Shown here piece by piece: positions 1-8,351 of a stretch of DNA of 64,000 bases. This stretch comes from Leptospira sp. WS39.C2. Lineage in GTDB: Bacteria > Spirochaetota > Leptospiria > Leptospirales > Leptospiraceae. Position numbers and translations under genes: made by a program. Numbering within the stretch: position 1 is the stretch's first letter; every line of letters starts with the position of its first letter. The notes beneath the pieces were generated by a model. The model was not told the DNA's origin. It made no database searches and saw nothing but the letters and a program-made list of their open reading frames with translations. The DNA is taken from positions 124,001 to 188,000 of the forward strand of contig NZ_CP162142.1 in the NCBI RefSeq assembly GCF_040833965.1, read 5' to 3'.

Positions 1-63
1 TATATCGCATCAGGTGGAATCCTTTGTGACACATCTTCTGTGATCCTTTGTGTGGAGCAGTAG
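1..63 (+). CDS. C-terminal end of a DUF1554-like lipoprotein (partial)
   Basis: Frame 1 is open from the window edge to a TAG at 61-63 and encodes about 20 residues ending CDTSSVILCVEQ. The complete DUF1554 protein at 45984-46703 ends in AKAICVEQ, with another Cys about a dozen residues before its end, so the two C-termini match in motif and position. DUF1554 proteins are Leptospira-enriched Cys-containing surface or exported proteins of unknown function. Only the tail is visible, so the call rests on a short motif. It converges with the dehydrogenase gene to its right across a hairpin. Confidence 0.55.
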   Translation, partial: YIASGGILCDTSSVILCVEQ

Positions 64-100
64 AAGGTATACTGTTTGGCCATGACGCCGAGTTTTGCAT

Positions 101-132
101 AAAAAAATAAAAACCCTCCCATATAAAGAGGG
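101..132 (-). terminator. Rho-independent terminator of the dehydrogenase gene
   Basis: On the minus strand a stem CCCTC/GAGGG with a 9-base loop is followed directly by TTTTTATTTTTTT. It lies 20 bases past the dehydrogenase stop. On the plus strand the stem is followed by a weaker T-rich run, so it may act in both directions between the two convergent genes. Confidence 0.7.
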
Positions 133-152
133 CTAATTTATTTTGAATCAAT

Positions 153-908
153 TTAAAGTAAATGGCCACCTGAGACTTCAATGTCTTGGGCAGTAACCCA
201 ACCAAAATCATCGGAAAGAAAATTCACGATGACCTTACCAATATCTTCAGGCAATCCGATACGACCAAAGGCAGTTTGATCAGCCAAAGGTTTGATATAT
301 TCTGGATATTTATCAAAGACTCCGTCTCCAAAGTTACTATGTGTTGGGCCAGGTGAAACAGCATTGACACGAATTTTTCGAGGTGCTAGTTCGTTTGCTA
401 AGTAACGAGTCCAAGTGGACAATGCAGCTTTTAACGATCCATAAATGGAATAACCGACAAATGCTTTTGTACTCGAGGAACTAGAAGTGTTAACGATGGC
501 ACCTCCATCTTCCATAAGAGCCACAAGTTTTTGTGATAAGAAGATGGGGCCTTTGTAGTTGGTATTTAGAATTTGTTCAAAATACTCGTCTGTTAATTCT
601 GTAAAGAGCATGGGGCCACCGATGCCGCCGTTATTTACTAAGTAGTCGAAACTAGTTCGATTCCAAATTTTAGTGAGCTGATTTTTCACTTCTTCAATAA
701 ACACACCAAAGGTTTCTTTTTTCGTGAGATCCAATTTCAGAGCTACAGCATGAACTCCTTTGTTTTTTTCAATTTCTTTGACAACTTCCTCCGCCCGTTC
801 TTTGTAAGAATTGTAAGTGAGGATTACACTAGTTCCTCGTTTGCCAAGCTCCAAAGCTGTTGCTTTTCCAATACCATTGCTACCACCAGTGATGATTGCT
901 ACTTTCAT
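153..908 (-). CDS. SDR-family oxidoreductase
   Basis: A 251-residue classical short-chain dehydrogenase/reductase. The Rossmann NAD(P)-binding motif TGGSNGIG is at residues 7-14, NNGG at 92-95, a catalytic Ser lies in the TSSSSS run near 143, and the Tyr-Lys pair is Y156-x3-K160. Length and motif order are typical of the family; the substrate cannot be read. The frame is open further upstream to 1007, but the ATG at 908 is preceded by AAGGAG at ideal spacing, so I use it. The gene faces an AraC-type regulator across about 270 bases, a common arrangement in which the regulator controls the enzyme (inference). Confidence 0.88.
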   Translation of the reverse strand: MKVAIITGGSNGIGKATALELGKRGTSVILTYNSYKERAEEVVKEIEKNKGVHAVALKLDLTKKETFGVFIEEVKNQLTKIWNRTSFDYLVNNGGIGGPMLFTELTDEYFEQILNTNYKGPIFLSQKLVALMEDGGAIVNTSSSSSTKAFVGYSIYGSLKAALSTWTRYLANELAPRKIRVNAVSPGPTHSNFGDGVFDKYPEYIKPLADQTAFGRIGLPEDIGKVIVNFLSDDFGWVTAQDIEVSGGHLL

Positions 909-1177
909 AAAAATTCTCCTTTTGTGTTTTTGTATGGGAAATGAGTTTTGATTGTTGGAAAAAACGGTTGTTAGGTTTTTTTCCAAAGTTGCCTCATTCA
1001 CAAACAATTGACGTTAAGGAAAATATAACCGAATCGCCCTTAAGGGACAAGATCCGATCTTACCTAATGATTGCCTAAAACTACCGATCCATGCTTTTTT
1101 GATCAAAAAATGACTACTTAAATTGGATTTTTATTTTTTAAAGTGCCTAAAAAGATCATTCGTGATATCTTAGAAAT

Positions 1178-2062
1178 GTGCAAAAGATAGTGAATGAGAT
1201 AGCTGAACTCTGTAGTAGTGCGACCACGGAACCCACAAAAACGGGACTCCCTCGCGTGTTAATGATTCAGGGTGAAGTTCCAGACCACCAACTTGCTGCC
1301 ATTTATGAACCGTTAGTTGGTCTTGTTGTTCAAGGCGGCAAAACCATTTCGATTGGAACTCAAGTGATTCATTTGGAAGGTCCTTCTTATTTTGTGATTC
1401 CGACAGAAATGCCGGCAACGGGTTATGTAAGACAAGCAATCAATGGTCGACCTTATTTATCTGTAGCGATCCAATTGGATCAGAAAGTGTTACTTGATTT
1501 ATTAAAGGATACATCAAACACAGTTGCTGTTAAAAATCATACGGATGAATTTTCTGCCTGCTCTGCCACTCAGGAATTTTTAGAAGTTTGGTTACGAATG
1601 TTGCGACTCATGAAAACACCAGAACACATTGCAGCCTTGGCACCAGTGTATGAAAGAGAAATATTATATCATGTGTTGATTGGACCAGAAGGATGGCGGC
1701 TTCGACAGTTGTTTCAATCTCATCAGAAAGGATCTAGCATTCACCAATCCATCCAATGGGTAAGGCAACACTTTACTCATTCATTTGAAATTGAAGATCT
1801 TGCGAACAAAGCATGTATGGGAATCACAACCTTTCATAGACAATTTAAGTCCATCACAGGTTTGAGTCCGATTCAATTTCAAAAACAACTAAGACTTCTC
1901 GAAGCACGCAAACTTTTAACTTACAGTGGATATTCTGTCACCGATGCAGCGTTAGACGTCGGTTACGAAAGTACATCTCAATTCAACAGAGAGTACACTC
2001 GGTTTTTTGGTGCTTCTCCTGCAAGGGACACAAAGAGATTAAAAGAAATGGAAGTGGCGTAA
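1178..2062 (+). CDS. AraC-family transcriptional regulator
   Basis: A 294-residue protein. Residues about 20-170 resemble the AraC_N ligand-binding region (AIYEPLVGLVVQGGK, a cupin-like stretch). The last 100 residues form the double helix-turn-helix of the AraC/XylS family (IEDLANKACMGITTFHRQF, then SVTDAALDVGYESTSQFNREY). The start is GTG; no strong ribosome site is seen, so a few residues of uncertainty remain. It is transcribed away from the SDR oxidoreductase gene; regulators of this subfamily often control a neighbouring divergent dehydrogenase. The effector is unknown. Confidence 0.88.
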   Translation: MQKIVNEIAELCSSATTEPTKTGLPRVLMIQGEVPDHQLAAIYEPLVGLVVQGGKTISIGTQVIHLEGPSYFVIPTEMPATGYVRQAINGRPYLSVAIQLDQKVLLDLLKDTSNTVAVKNHTDEFSACSATQEFLEVWLRMLRLMKTPEHIAALAPVYEREILYHVLIGPEGWRLRQLFQSHQKGSSIHQSIQWVRQHFTHSFEIEDLANKACMGITTFHRQFKSITGLSPIQFQKQLRLLEARKLLTYSGYSVTDAALDVGYESTSQFNREYTRFFGASPARDTKRLKEMEVA

Positions 2063-2518
2063 TGTAAAATCACTTTTTTTAGAATGAACAAATGTCAGCT
2101 AAGATTCAAAATTCAATCAGCATAAAAAGACATTTAAACTTTGGAAACGGAAATGTTTGGTATGATTCCCGATGCAGAGATTTTTCCGAAAACTGAAGTG
2201 ACAGTCACTGAATCTAAAGTGAAATGAGAGGCTGTTTTTTCCAAATGGAATAGATTGAAAATTGATATTGGATGAGTTTTACTGATTTACCGAAGATGAA
2301 GATAGAATTTTCTAATTCAGTTGGATTTTGGATATTAAAGAAATCAAAATGTTGGTATTCTTTAACTTTGATTCCATTTTATAGTTTGGTGTTTTTTTCC
2401 GATCATAAAATGTTTTAACCCAATAATGTTTTTGTAAACAGGAGAAAAAGATCAATTTGCTCATTGATTGTTGCAAATCACACTTGCAAGTTTCATTTAC
2501 GTTCTTAAATTTTACACC
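2063..2518. other. Intergenic region, no gene seen
   Basis: About 450 AT-rich bases between the AraC regulator and a small membrane protein. All frames are interrupted and I see no convincing hairpin, RNA or repeat. It presumably holds the promoter of the gene to its right. Confidence 0.5.
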
Positions 2519-2887
2519 ATGTCATCTTCAACAAAACAATCACTCTTCCATCGTTTCTTAAGTTTTTATTTTCGACTTCTCTGTATACTCGCAGTTGATT
2601 TGGTAGTCACCATCATCAATGGGAGGGTCCTGGGACTCACAAGTATGTATGAAAAACCAATTGTTACTTTGATTGGGATGGGTGTGGTTCTTTTGTTATT
2701 TTTCTTTTTGTTCTCGATCATTGATGGGTTAACAAAGTTTGTTCTAAAAATGACCGTAGAGATGGGAAATCTTTTGGTTTTTCGTAAAACAGCTGTATTA
2801 CTTATATTAAGTGGAATATCTTTTGGTATTTATATGCTCTATTACCATACTTGGTTTGGTGTTTGGCCAAAAATCCAATTGAACTAA
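2519..2887 (+). CDS. Small multi-pass membrane protein of unknown function
   Basis: 122 residues from the ATG at 2519 (the frame is open to a TTG at 2468, but those residues add nothing recognisable). Three hydrophobic segments are visible: about residues 18-36 (FRLLCILAVDLVVTII), 48-70 (VTLIGMGVVLLLFFFLFSII) and 92-110 (TAVLLILSGISFGIYML). I do not recognise a family. No clear ribosome site precedes the ATG. The gene stands alone, converging with a lipoprotein gene 15 bases downstream. Confidence 0.55.
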   Translation: MSSSTKQSLFHRFLSFYFRLLCILAVDLVVTIINGRVLGLTSMYEKPIVTLIGMGVVLLLFFFLFSIIDGLTKFVLKMTVEMGNLLVFRKTAVLLILSGISFGIYMLYYHTWFGVWPKIQLN

Positions 2888-2902
2888 ATCAAATTATGTA
2901 AT

Positions 2903-3262
2903 TTAACGAATTTGGCGCATTGAAATTTCTTTAAATGTCCCGATGATTTTCCAATCTTCATTTTTGTCGGGTTTCATCATAATTGCGCCATCTCCCTTGG
3001 TCCACCAAACTAAAGTTTTGTCATCTGTATAGCGAACTCCCGAAGCAGCAATACTTTGGTTTAAGGAGATTGTTTTCTCACCAGGCACTTTAAGAGTCAC
3101 AAAATAATTGTTATTTTCATCAAGTGGATTGTGATACACAACATTGATTTGATTTCCGTGTTCGTCTTGGTAATTCACTTCGATTTCCTCATAGTCTGAT
3201 TTACAAGACAAAAAAAGAAGTAATATGGTAAGAGTTATAGTAGATTTAAAGTATTGTTTCAT
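2903..3262 (-). CDS. Small putative lipoprotein
   Basis: 119 residues starting MKQYFKSTITLTILLLFLSC: a short basic N-region, a hydrophobic core and a Cys at residue 20 preceded by FLS, which fits the relaxed spirochaetal lipobox. The mature part is polar and acidic with no family I recognise. I chose this ATG over the upstream open frame (to 3301) because it places the signal peptide at the N-terminus. The export prediction is reasonable, the function unknown. Confidence 0.6.
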   Translation of the reverse strand: MKQYFKSTITLTILLLFLSCKSDYEEIEVNYQDEHGNQINVVYHNPLDENNNYFVTLKVPGEKTISLNQSIAASGVRYTDDKTLVWWTKGDGAIMMKPDKNEDWKIIGTFKEISMRQIR

Positions 3263-3369
3263 AAGAGTAAATTTTAATTCGAGAATTTTTCTTTGAGTCA
3301 ATTTATTTGCTAGGTTTGATGCACAGCGGAAAAATTGATGTTATTCAATAATTTCAATTTTATTGAAGA

Positions 3370-3930
3370 TTATTTTGAACTGATTCTCGCGCCAGGCATA
3401 CCTTTTAACCAATCTGTTGTTTCATTCGAATCCAATGTAACCTTTGAAATATGCACTTCGATACAATGTGACTTTTGATTAGAAGAAACTAAATGGGCAT
3501 GGAGTTGAAATGCTTCAGCAATATTAGTAGCGTAAAAGAGTCCATAAGTATGAAGATCGGAACCTCTAAACACTGAATAACTATCATTACCCAATTGATT
3601 TCTTTTAATGAGAGATGAAAATATTGATTTTGCACATTGTTCTGATGTCATTCCTTCATCTGCCGTTGGTGTGTTGATACTTAAGTTGAATGCTCCTTTA
3701 GAACCCATAAATCGGAGATGTGGCAATGAAGCAGCTAGCGGATGTATTCCCATATTGATTTGTTCAACTTCTGGAATGTTAATCTGAGTGTCTGGCATTT
3801 CGAAACTAAAGTAAAATTTTCCATTTGTCGGAACAAACTTACTATCTTGTGTTTTGATATTGTTTCCTTTGCAGGTAACAGAGAAAATTGCAATCAAAAC
3901 TGCGATTGGTATTTCTTTTTTGTATTTCAT
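3370..3930 (-). CDS. Putative lipoprotein
   Basis: 186 residues with a lipoprotein-type signal, IAIFSVTC, Cys at about residue 20. GGAG lies at good distance upstream of the ATG. The mature part contains a segment (DEGMTSEQCAKSIFSSLIKRNQLG) followed by beta-like stretches; I recognise no family. It is separated from the lipoprotein gene to its left by about 100 AT-rich bases, so the two may be transcribed separately. Confidence 0.65.
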   Translation of the reverse strand: MKYKKEIPIAVLIAIFSVTCKGNNIKTQDSKFVPTNGKFYFSFEMPDTQINIPEVEQINMGIHPLAASLPHLRFMGSKGAFNLSINTPTADEGMTSEQCAKSIFSSLIKRNQLGNDSYSVFRGSDLHTYGLFYATNIAEAFQLHAHLVSSNQKSHCIEVHISKVTLDSNETTDWLKGMPGARISSK

Positions 3931-3991
3931 TTATATTTCTCCAAGATGTAATTTAGATTATATAAATTGTAACATGCAAAATCTATAATTT

Positions 3992-4414
3992 TTAATAAAA
4001 TAAACAAAAAACAACAAAGGTAGGCATATAAAAGACTATAAATAGAATGTCTAGAGTTTGGTTAATTCCGCCTGGAAGATTCCGAGGGATAGAGAAATAG
4101 TAGATGAATGGTATTATTACGAGAACAATAAAAATGATCTTATGAATTGAGATGTTTCCGAATCCTTGCGAGACAAAAATAATAAATCTAAAAAAAGCGA
4201 ATAAGATCAAAAAGAAAATACTAGAAGAAGATACAATGAAAAAAATTGAATTGGAAAATTCAAAAAAGATATTTGATCCGAAAAAAATAATAAAACAAGA
4301 TAGGATAAGGCTTAAGACCAAAGTCGGGCATAAACAAATCATTAAAAGAAATCTATTCTCATGATAAAACTGATTCAGTTTTGTTAAAAAATATTTAGAT
4401 TTGATTTTATCCAT
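3992..4414 (-). CDS. Hydrophobic membrane protein of unknown function
   Basis: 140 residues, almost entirely hydrophobic, with four likely transmembrane segments (about 23-46, 54-76, 90-106 and 122-139) rich in Phe and Ile. Only a weak purine run (AGAGAAAA) precedes the ATG. The sequence is strongly AT-rich. I do not recognise a family. It could be a genuine small membrane protein or a degenerate gene; the uninterrupted length and membrane-like composition favour a real gene. Confidence 0.45.
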   Translation of the reverse strand: MDKIKSKYFLTKLNQFYHENRFLLMICLCPTLVLSLILSCFIIFFGSNIFFEFSNSIFFIVSSSSIFFLILFAFFRFIIFVSQGFGNISIHKIIFIVLVIIPFIYYFSIPRNLPGGINQTLDILFIVFYMPTFVVFCLFY

Positions 4415-4535
4415 TTTTCTCTACTACAGTCATTCGACTCCCGTCGTATAATATTGATTATACTTAAAAATTCCCTGAATTCAATGAAACACCTAAACAC
4501 AATTTCTTAATAACCCATCGTGGAGGTGTTTGCTT

Positions 4536-4559
4536 TGAAAAGCACCCATGGATGGGTGC
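4536..4559 (-). terminator. Putative ssrA terminator hairpin
   Basis: On the minus strand the palindrome GCACCCATCCATGGGTGC (4542-4559) forms a six-base-pair stem and is followed by TTTTC. It is 58 bases beyond the tmRNA 3' end, with a second hairpin in between, so the mature tmRNA would be trimmed from a longer precursor. Confidence 0.5.
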
Positions 4560-4570
4560 GGGCGCGAAAT

Positions 4571-4588
4571 CTGGCCAAGGATGGCCAG
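4571..4588. repeat. Palindrome in the ssrA downstream cluster
   Basis: A perfect seven-base-pair inverted repeat, CTGGCCA-AGGA-TGGCCAG. It is flanked on both sides by GCGCGA direct repeats (about 4562-4567 and 4592-4597) and followed by the terminator-like palindrome. The cluster is much more GC-rich than its surroundings. It may be a REP-like mobile unit or part of the tmRNA precursor. Confidence 0.5.
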
Positions 4589-4616
4589 TTGAGCGCGAGA
4601 AGCGAATGCCGAAACC

Positions 4617-4965
4617 TGGAGACGCCGGGAGTCGAACCCGGGTCCTATCGTCCTCAAATGCAGCTTCTACACGTTTAGTTTGCAAATAAATTTCGGAAAG
4701 ACTTACCCTACAAACGGGGGACTAATTCCTATCCTACTTAGAGTTCAATTCGGTTCGAAGCGGGCGACAAATCCGAAAGGTCCTTAGAGAGGTGTCGGTT
4801 TCTTGGCCACCTAAGGAAACAGCCAGTGAAACCGTAGAGCTTAAAATTAAGCTGCTAGAGCAAATTCGTTATTTGCAGTTATTGTTTTGAAGGTTTTTAA
4901 GAGGTCCCTCACCCCTACGTGCCACTGAATCCAAGCCAACAACAGTCGAAACCAATGTCGTCCCC
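4617..4965 (-). ncRNA. ssrA: Transfer-messenger RNA (tmRNA)
   Basis: The 5' end GGGGACGACATTGGTTTCGA is a hallmark tmRNA start, and the 3' end carries the T-arm GGGTTCGACTCCC. GGGGACG at the 5' end pairs with CGTCTCC at the 3' end (one G-T wobble), giving the seven-base-pair acceptor stem with discriminator A. The CCA tail is not encoded. The tag reading frame is at 4847-4876: resume codon GCA, then AAT AAC GAA TTT GCT CTA GCA GCT TAA, giving ANNEFALAA. tmRNA with SmpB rescues stalled ribosomes and marks the broken peptide for proteolysis. Total length is about 349 bases, normal for a one-piece tmRNA. Confidence 0.97.
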
Positions 4966-5061
4966 AATTCTTAATACTTAGACGACGATAATGCTCTCGA
5001 TTGTACCGAAAAGCAAAAAAGGTTGAATTGGGATTTTAGTGTGCTGGAATGTTTGTATCCT

Positions 5062-6195
5062 ATGAATTTTTCCCCTCGTAAACATATCTCTTTCTTATTT
5101 GCACTCATTTCTCTCCTTTTGTTCCCATTTTGTTCCCAAAAAGAACACCCATCCGAAAAAGAAATCCAACTAGCGGTTTATGGGAAAGAGGCGGGTGACC
5201 CAGTCCGCATCCTCAGCCAAAAACAAATCAATTTAGATGAAACACCTGAAATGGAAACTCTTGTTTTGTTTCAGTCAGGCCAAAGTGAAGTTTTGTCAGC
5301 TTTTCGCAAAGATGGGTCTAGTTGGACTTTTTTATGGAAGTTGGAATTCTTTTTAAAAGATTTAGGGCCAATGTATTATGATGGCAAACAAAACAAATGG
5401 TTAGCAGGTTCTGTTTCAGGAAAAGAAAAACCAACTTTTGCAGGTGATTGTTTAAGGCGAATTGTCCTTGCAGAACTTCCTGGTGATAATTTCAATTCTG
5501 TGTTTATAGAAGTTCTGTCCGAAGAACCACCGTTAGGTTTATTTTCCGTTCCGATGGGTTACCGCAAAGGCAAAAAAATTTGGGATGGTTACCAACTAAA
5601 AGAACACGAAGAATTAAAACGTAGCAAACGTGTTGAATTTGAATATAGCGCCAAAGACAAATCCTTTCGAATTTTTCCAACGAATCCCAATTATTCTCAA
5701 GAGTTTGTATTTAATGGTTGGGAGATGATTGCCAATCTTCCCATGCAACCAGTTCCTTCTTTTGTTTCCTTAGAAGTAGAACCAAAGTTTGAAACAGGAA
5801 AAGAATCTCTTGTGACTTTACAACTCAAGAACAGGGGGAATTACGTGAGTTTAACGTATTTATCTCTTTCCTTCCCAGATTCAGGATCTCTTCGTTTGGC
5901 AAATGAAACACAAGGCGTTCGTTTGTATAAAAAGGGAGAGATTGTTTATAATGTGGTTCAAAACAAAAAGATACCTGCTGAATATCCATTACTCGAAGTT
6001 ACAAAAGAAGGTTGGGCAAATAACTTTCGTTATGGGATAAAATTTTACTACACTCCAATTTCAACAAATACTCCAAAAATTTTATTTCGTTCGACGTATA
6101 AATTTTACCAAGAAATTGTTTCGATTCCGAATCAATTTTCCATAGTTCCGTATGAAAGAGACCAACAAGGTTTTCCTTCCTATATTCTGAATTAA
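5062..6195 (+). CDS. Putative lipoprotein, first gene of a MotB-like operon
   Basis: 377 residues from the ATG at 5062. The signal peptide core FALISLLLFPFC ends in a Cys at about residue 24, followed by SQKE, a good lipoprotein signal. The frame is open a little further upstream (TTG at 5023), which would bury the signal peptide, so I prefer this start. The remaining 350 residues look beta-rich (repeated FxFNGWEM, LVTLQLKNRGNYVSLTYLSLSFP stretches); I recognise no named family. The next gene begins 7 bases after the stop and a MotB/OmpA-like gene follows, suggesting an envelope-associated complex (inference). Confidence 0.75.
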   Translation: MNFSPRKHISFLFALISLLLFPFCSQKEHPSEKEIQLAVYGKEAGDPVRILSQKQINLDETPEMETLVLFQSGQSEVLSAFRKDGSSWTFLWKLEFFLKDLGPMYYDGKQNKWLAGSVSGKEKPTFAGDCLRRIVLAELPGDNFNSVFIEVLSEEPPLGLFSVPMGYRKGKKIWDGYQLKEHEELKRSKRVEFEYSAKDKSFRIFPTNPNYSQEFVFNGWEMIANLPMQPVPSFVSLEVEPKFETGKESLVTLQLKNRGNYVSLTYLSLSFPDSGSLRLANETQGVRLYKKGEIVYNVVQNKKIPAEYPLLEVTKEGWANNFRYGIKFYYTPISTNTPKILFRSTYKFYQEIVSIPNQFSIVPYERDQQGFPSYILN

Positions 6196-6202
6196 CAAAT
6201 CC

Positions 6203-6856
6203 ATGAATCAAAAATTCTCAGAAGAAATCTTAGCGGCTAGGCGGGAAATTGTTCGAGTTCAGGTGGAACGTTTTCATTTGTTCTATTACGATTTTTTTCA
6301 CCAAGCGGAAACCATTGAGATGGCTAAGTTTTTCTTTGAAACGGTTTACAATTTGGATGGAAAAGAAGAATGGGAGGCATTAGCTTTCCAAACTTATGAC
6401 AAAGTCAAAAATATGTTAAAGGAAGGAACACGAGAAAGTATTGAACGTTTGATGGAGTTAAACTCAATCACAGATGACCTCGATATCCAAATGGCTAAAC
6501 TTCTATTAACAAAAGGTTGGGTTTATGGTAATGAAATCAACCAAGAAGAATACTTTCAGTTATTTTGTGAATTGGACAAACGAGAACTTCGCAAAAAACA
6601 ATTAGAAGTGGTATTGTTTAATTTGAAAAAGTTTTATGAACTCGCTCATAAACCCGTCAGTGCATATATCATCAAACCTGCTGCAATGATGTCGAAACTT
6701 TTAGGAGTGTATCCACTCTTTAAAAAAGTAGAACAAGGTTATTATGCAACATTACCAGTGAACCAAACTTTGTTTGATGAATTTTATACCTTAGTCCAAG
6801 ACAAAGAGTGGAATTTTTTATATAAAGCCTTTCCCAGTTTAAAAGAGGAATCATGA
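6203..6856 (+). CDS. Helical protein of unknown function, possibly FFLEEIY-motif-like
   Basis: 217 residues, no signal peptide and no transmembrane segment, predicted mostly helical. The stretch RFHLFYYDFFHQAETIEMAKFFFETVYNLDGKEE resembles the conserved segment of the proteobacterial FFLEEIY-motif proteins (an Arg-rich helix, then FFxExxY), but this is from memory and only suggestive. The gene starts 7 bases after the lipoprotein gene, and its stop overlaps the start of the MotB-like gene by 4 bases (ATGA), so the three are almost certainly one transcript. Confidence 0.7.
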   Translation: MNQKFSEEILAARREIVRVQVERFHLFYYDFFHQAETIEMAKFFFETVYNLDGKEEWEALAFQTYDKVKNMLKEGTRESIERLMELNSITDDLDIQMAKLLLTKGWVYGNEINQEEYFQLFCELDKRELRKKQLEVVLFNLKKFYELAHKPVSAYIIKPAAMMSKLLGVYPLFKKVEQGYYATLPVNQTLFDEFYTLVQDKEWNFLYKAFPSLKEES

Positions 6857-7590
6857 GAAAAAGGTCCCGTTTTGTATCCAGAGAAGAAGAACACGTTGAA
6901 TCTAATGAACGTTGGTTGTTAACCTATGCCGATATGATCACACTTTTATTGGGATTGTTTATCATACTTTATGCTGTGAGTAAAGTTGATTCCAAACGAT
7001 TGAATGAAGTAGCAAAGGATATTAAAAGAGGATTTGGTCTCAACGTAAGTTCCATGGGTGCACTACTTGATGGAGGTTCTGGAATTTTAGAAGACGATAC
7101 TATGATTCCAAAATCAGAAGTATTTCGACTTTGGGAACGAATTGGTTTTGCTTTAAAAGCGCTAAAAGAAAAAGCAAAATTAAAACTGGGACTTGCAGAA
7201 ACCGAAGAATTAAAACTAACTTTTGCCGGTTCCGACCTTGCTTCTGATGATGTACTCAAAACAGATCCCGATTTGAAATTTGCTTTTGAACAATTGGCAG
7301 TTTTATCCAAAGGAATGGATATCGATATTGTGGTAAGAGTTCATATTCCCTATGAGTCACAAATTGATAAATCTAAGTTCCAAAATTCGTGGGACTACCA
7401 TTCCAATCGGGCATCTTTACTCGCTGAAAAATTGGTCAATGAATATGGAATTCCAAAAGAACAAGTTTCAGTACAAGGTTATGCGATGTTTCAAAAATCT
7501 AAAACTTCCGATACTCCTGAAAAAAAGGCAAATGAAGAACGAATTGAGATTTTGATCCGCAAAAAAGAAACGGCAGAAAATGCAAAATAA
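6853..7590 (+). CDS. MotB/OmpA-family protein, not linked to a motA
   Basis: 245 residues. Residues 19-46 match the MotB N-terminal membrane anchor (ERWLLTYADMITLLLGLFII) with Asp27 at the position of the proton-binding Asp of MotB. Residues about 150-240 resemble an OmpA-like peptidoglycan-binding domain (SNRASLLAEKLVNEYGIPKEQVSVQGYA, then ANEERIEILI). The canonical motA-motB pair is at 61.7-63.3 kb; this second copy has no motA beside it but sits in an operon with a lipoprotein and a helical protein. It may serve another proton channel or tether, or be an alternative stator subunit. Confidence 0.85.
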   Translation: MRKRSRFVSREEEHVESNERWLLTYADMITLLLGLFIILYAVSKVDSKRLNEVAKDIKRGFGLNVSSMGALLDGGSGILEDDTMIPKSEVFRLWERIGFALKALKEKAKLKLGLAETEELKLTFAGSDLASDDVLKTDPDLKFAFEQLAVLSKGMDIDIVVRVHIPYESQIDKSKFQNSWDYHSNRASLLAEKLVNEYGIPKEQVSVQGYAMFQKSKTSDTPEKKANEERIEILIRKKETAENAK

Positions 7591-7832
7591 ATGAGAAGCC
7601 ATTAACTGCCGACACCAGGTTCATGTAATAAACGAAATACAATTTGTAATCCAATGATAGCAGATATGGGACGAATGAATCAGATCAAAGAATTTGGTAT
7701 GAAAATGATGTCGGAAATTCGGAGATACTTTCGGGAACTTGTCTATTTTTCTTTTCAATTTAGGAAAGTCACAAACTATAGCAAAGCGGTTACAATTCTT
7801 TTTTGAATCAGACATTTTACAGGCAGAACATA

Positions 7833-8273
7833 ATGAAACAAAATCTTTTTGAAACAAATTCCCGAATGAAATTGATTCACTTAATCACAATATGTTTATT
7901 TTCCTTAACTTTGTTCATGTTTCAAAATTGCAAAAAAGAAAAGGGAATCAACCAAATTGAATGGCAAAATGAATCCTTGAGTTTAACATCTGAAATTTGT
8001 AAAAAATTTCGCGATTGTGCAGATACAGAATGGAAAACCATCCCAGAGAAGCAAAAAAAATTTACAGAAGGTATGTTGGATGAAGCTAACTGCCAAAAAA
8101 GATTCCGGGAAAGTAATGGATATAAATTGATTGGTGAGGATCCCATTCAAATCCAAACTTCCTATAAAAAATGCCACAAACAAGTGATGTTGATGAGTTG
8201 TAAGGATTTACAGAATGGGAAAATCCAAACAACTGATTCTTGTATCGCATTTCAAAAGATCCAAAATCGGTAA
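7833..8273 (+). CDS. Small Cys-rich putative lipoprotein
   Basis: 146 residues from the ATG at 7833, which has AGG nine bases upstream; an ATG at 7866 would begin directly at the signal peptide MKLIHLITICLFSLTLFMF, followed by QNC. The mature part carries about six further Cys in a pattern C-x6-C (CKKFRDC), then a lone Cys, CHK, SCKDL and SCIAF, suggesting disulfides in the periplasm or on the surface. Leptospira has several Cys-rich lipoprotein families of this size; I cannot name one with certainty. Confidence 0.6.
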   Translation: MKQNLFETNSRMKLIHLITICLFSLTLFMFQNCKKEKGINQIEWQNESLSLTSEICKKFRDCADTEWKTIPEKQKKFTEGMLDEANCQKRFRESNGYKLIGEDPIQIQTSYKKCHKQVMLMSCKDLQNGKIQTTDSCIAFQKIQNR

Positions 8274-8351
8274 TATTGACTTAAGATTCCAATCGAAATT
8301 TGAAAGGTTAGTCATTAATCTTCTTACCGATTTTGTTTTTGCTTTTAAAGT

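Noticed and set aside
4464..4685. 73-codon minus-strand open frame
   Set aside because: It lies on the tmRNA 3' part and the palindrome cluster; no ribosome site or homology-like sequence.
7621..7857. 78-codon minus-strand frame with four Cys
   Set aside because: No signal or ribosome site, and it overlaps the start of a better-supported lipoprotein gene.
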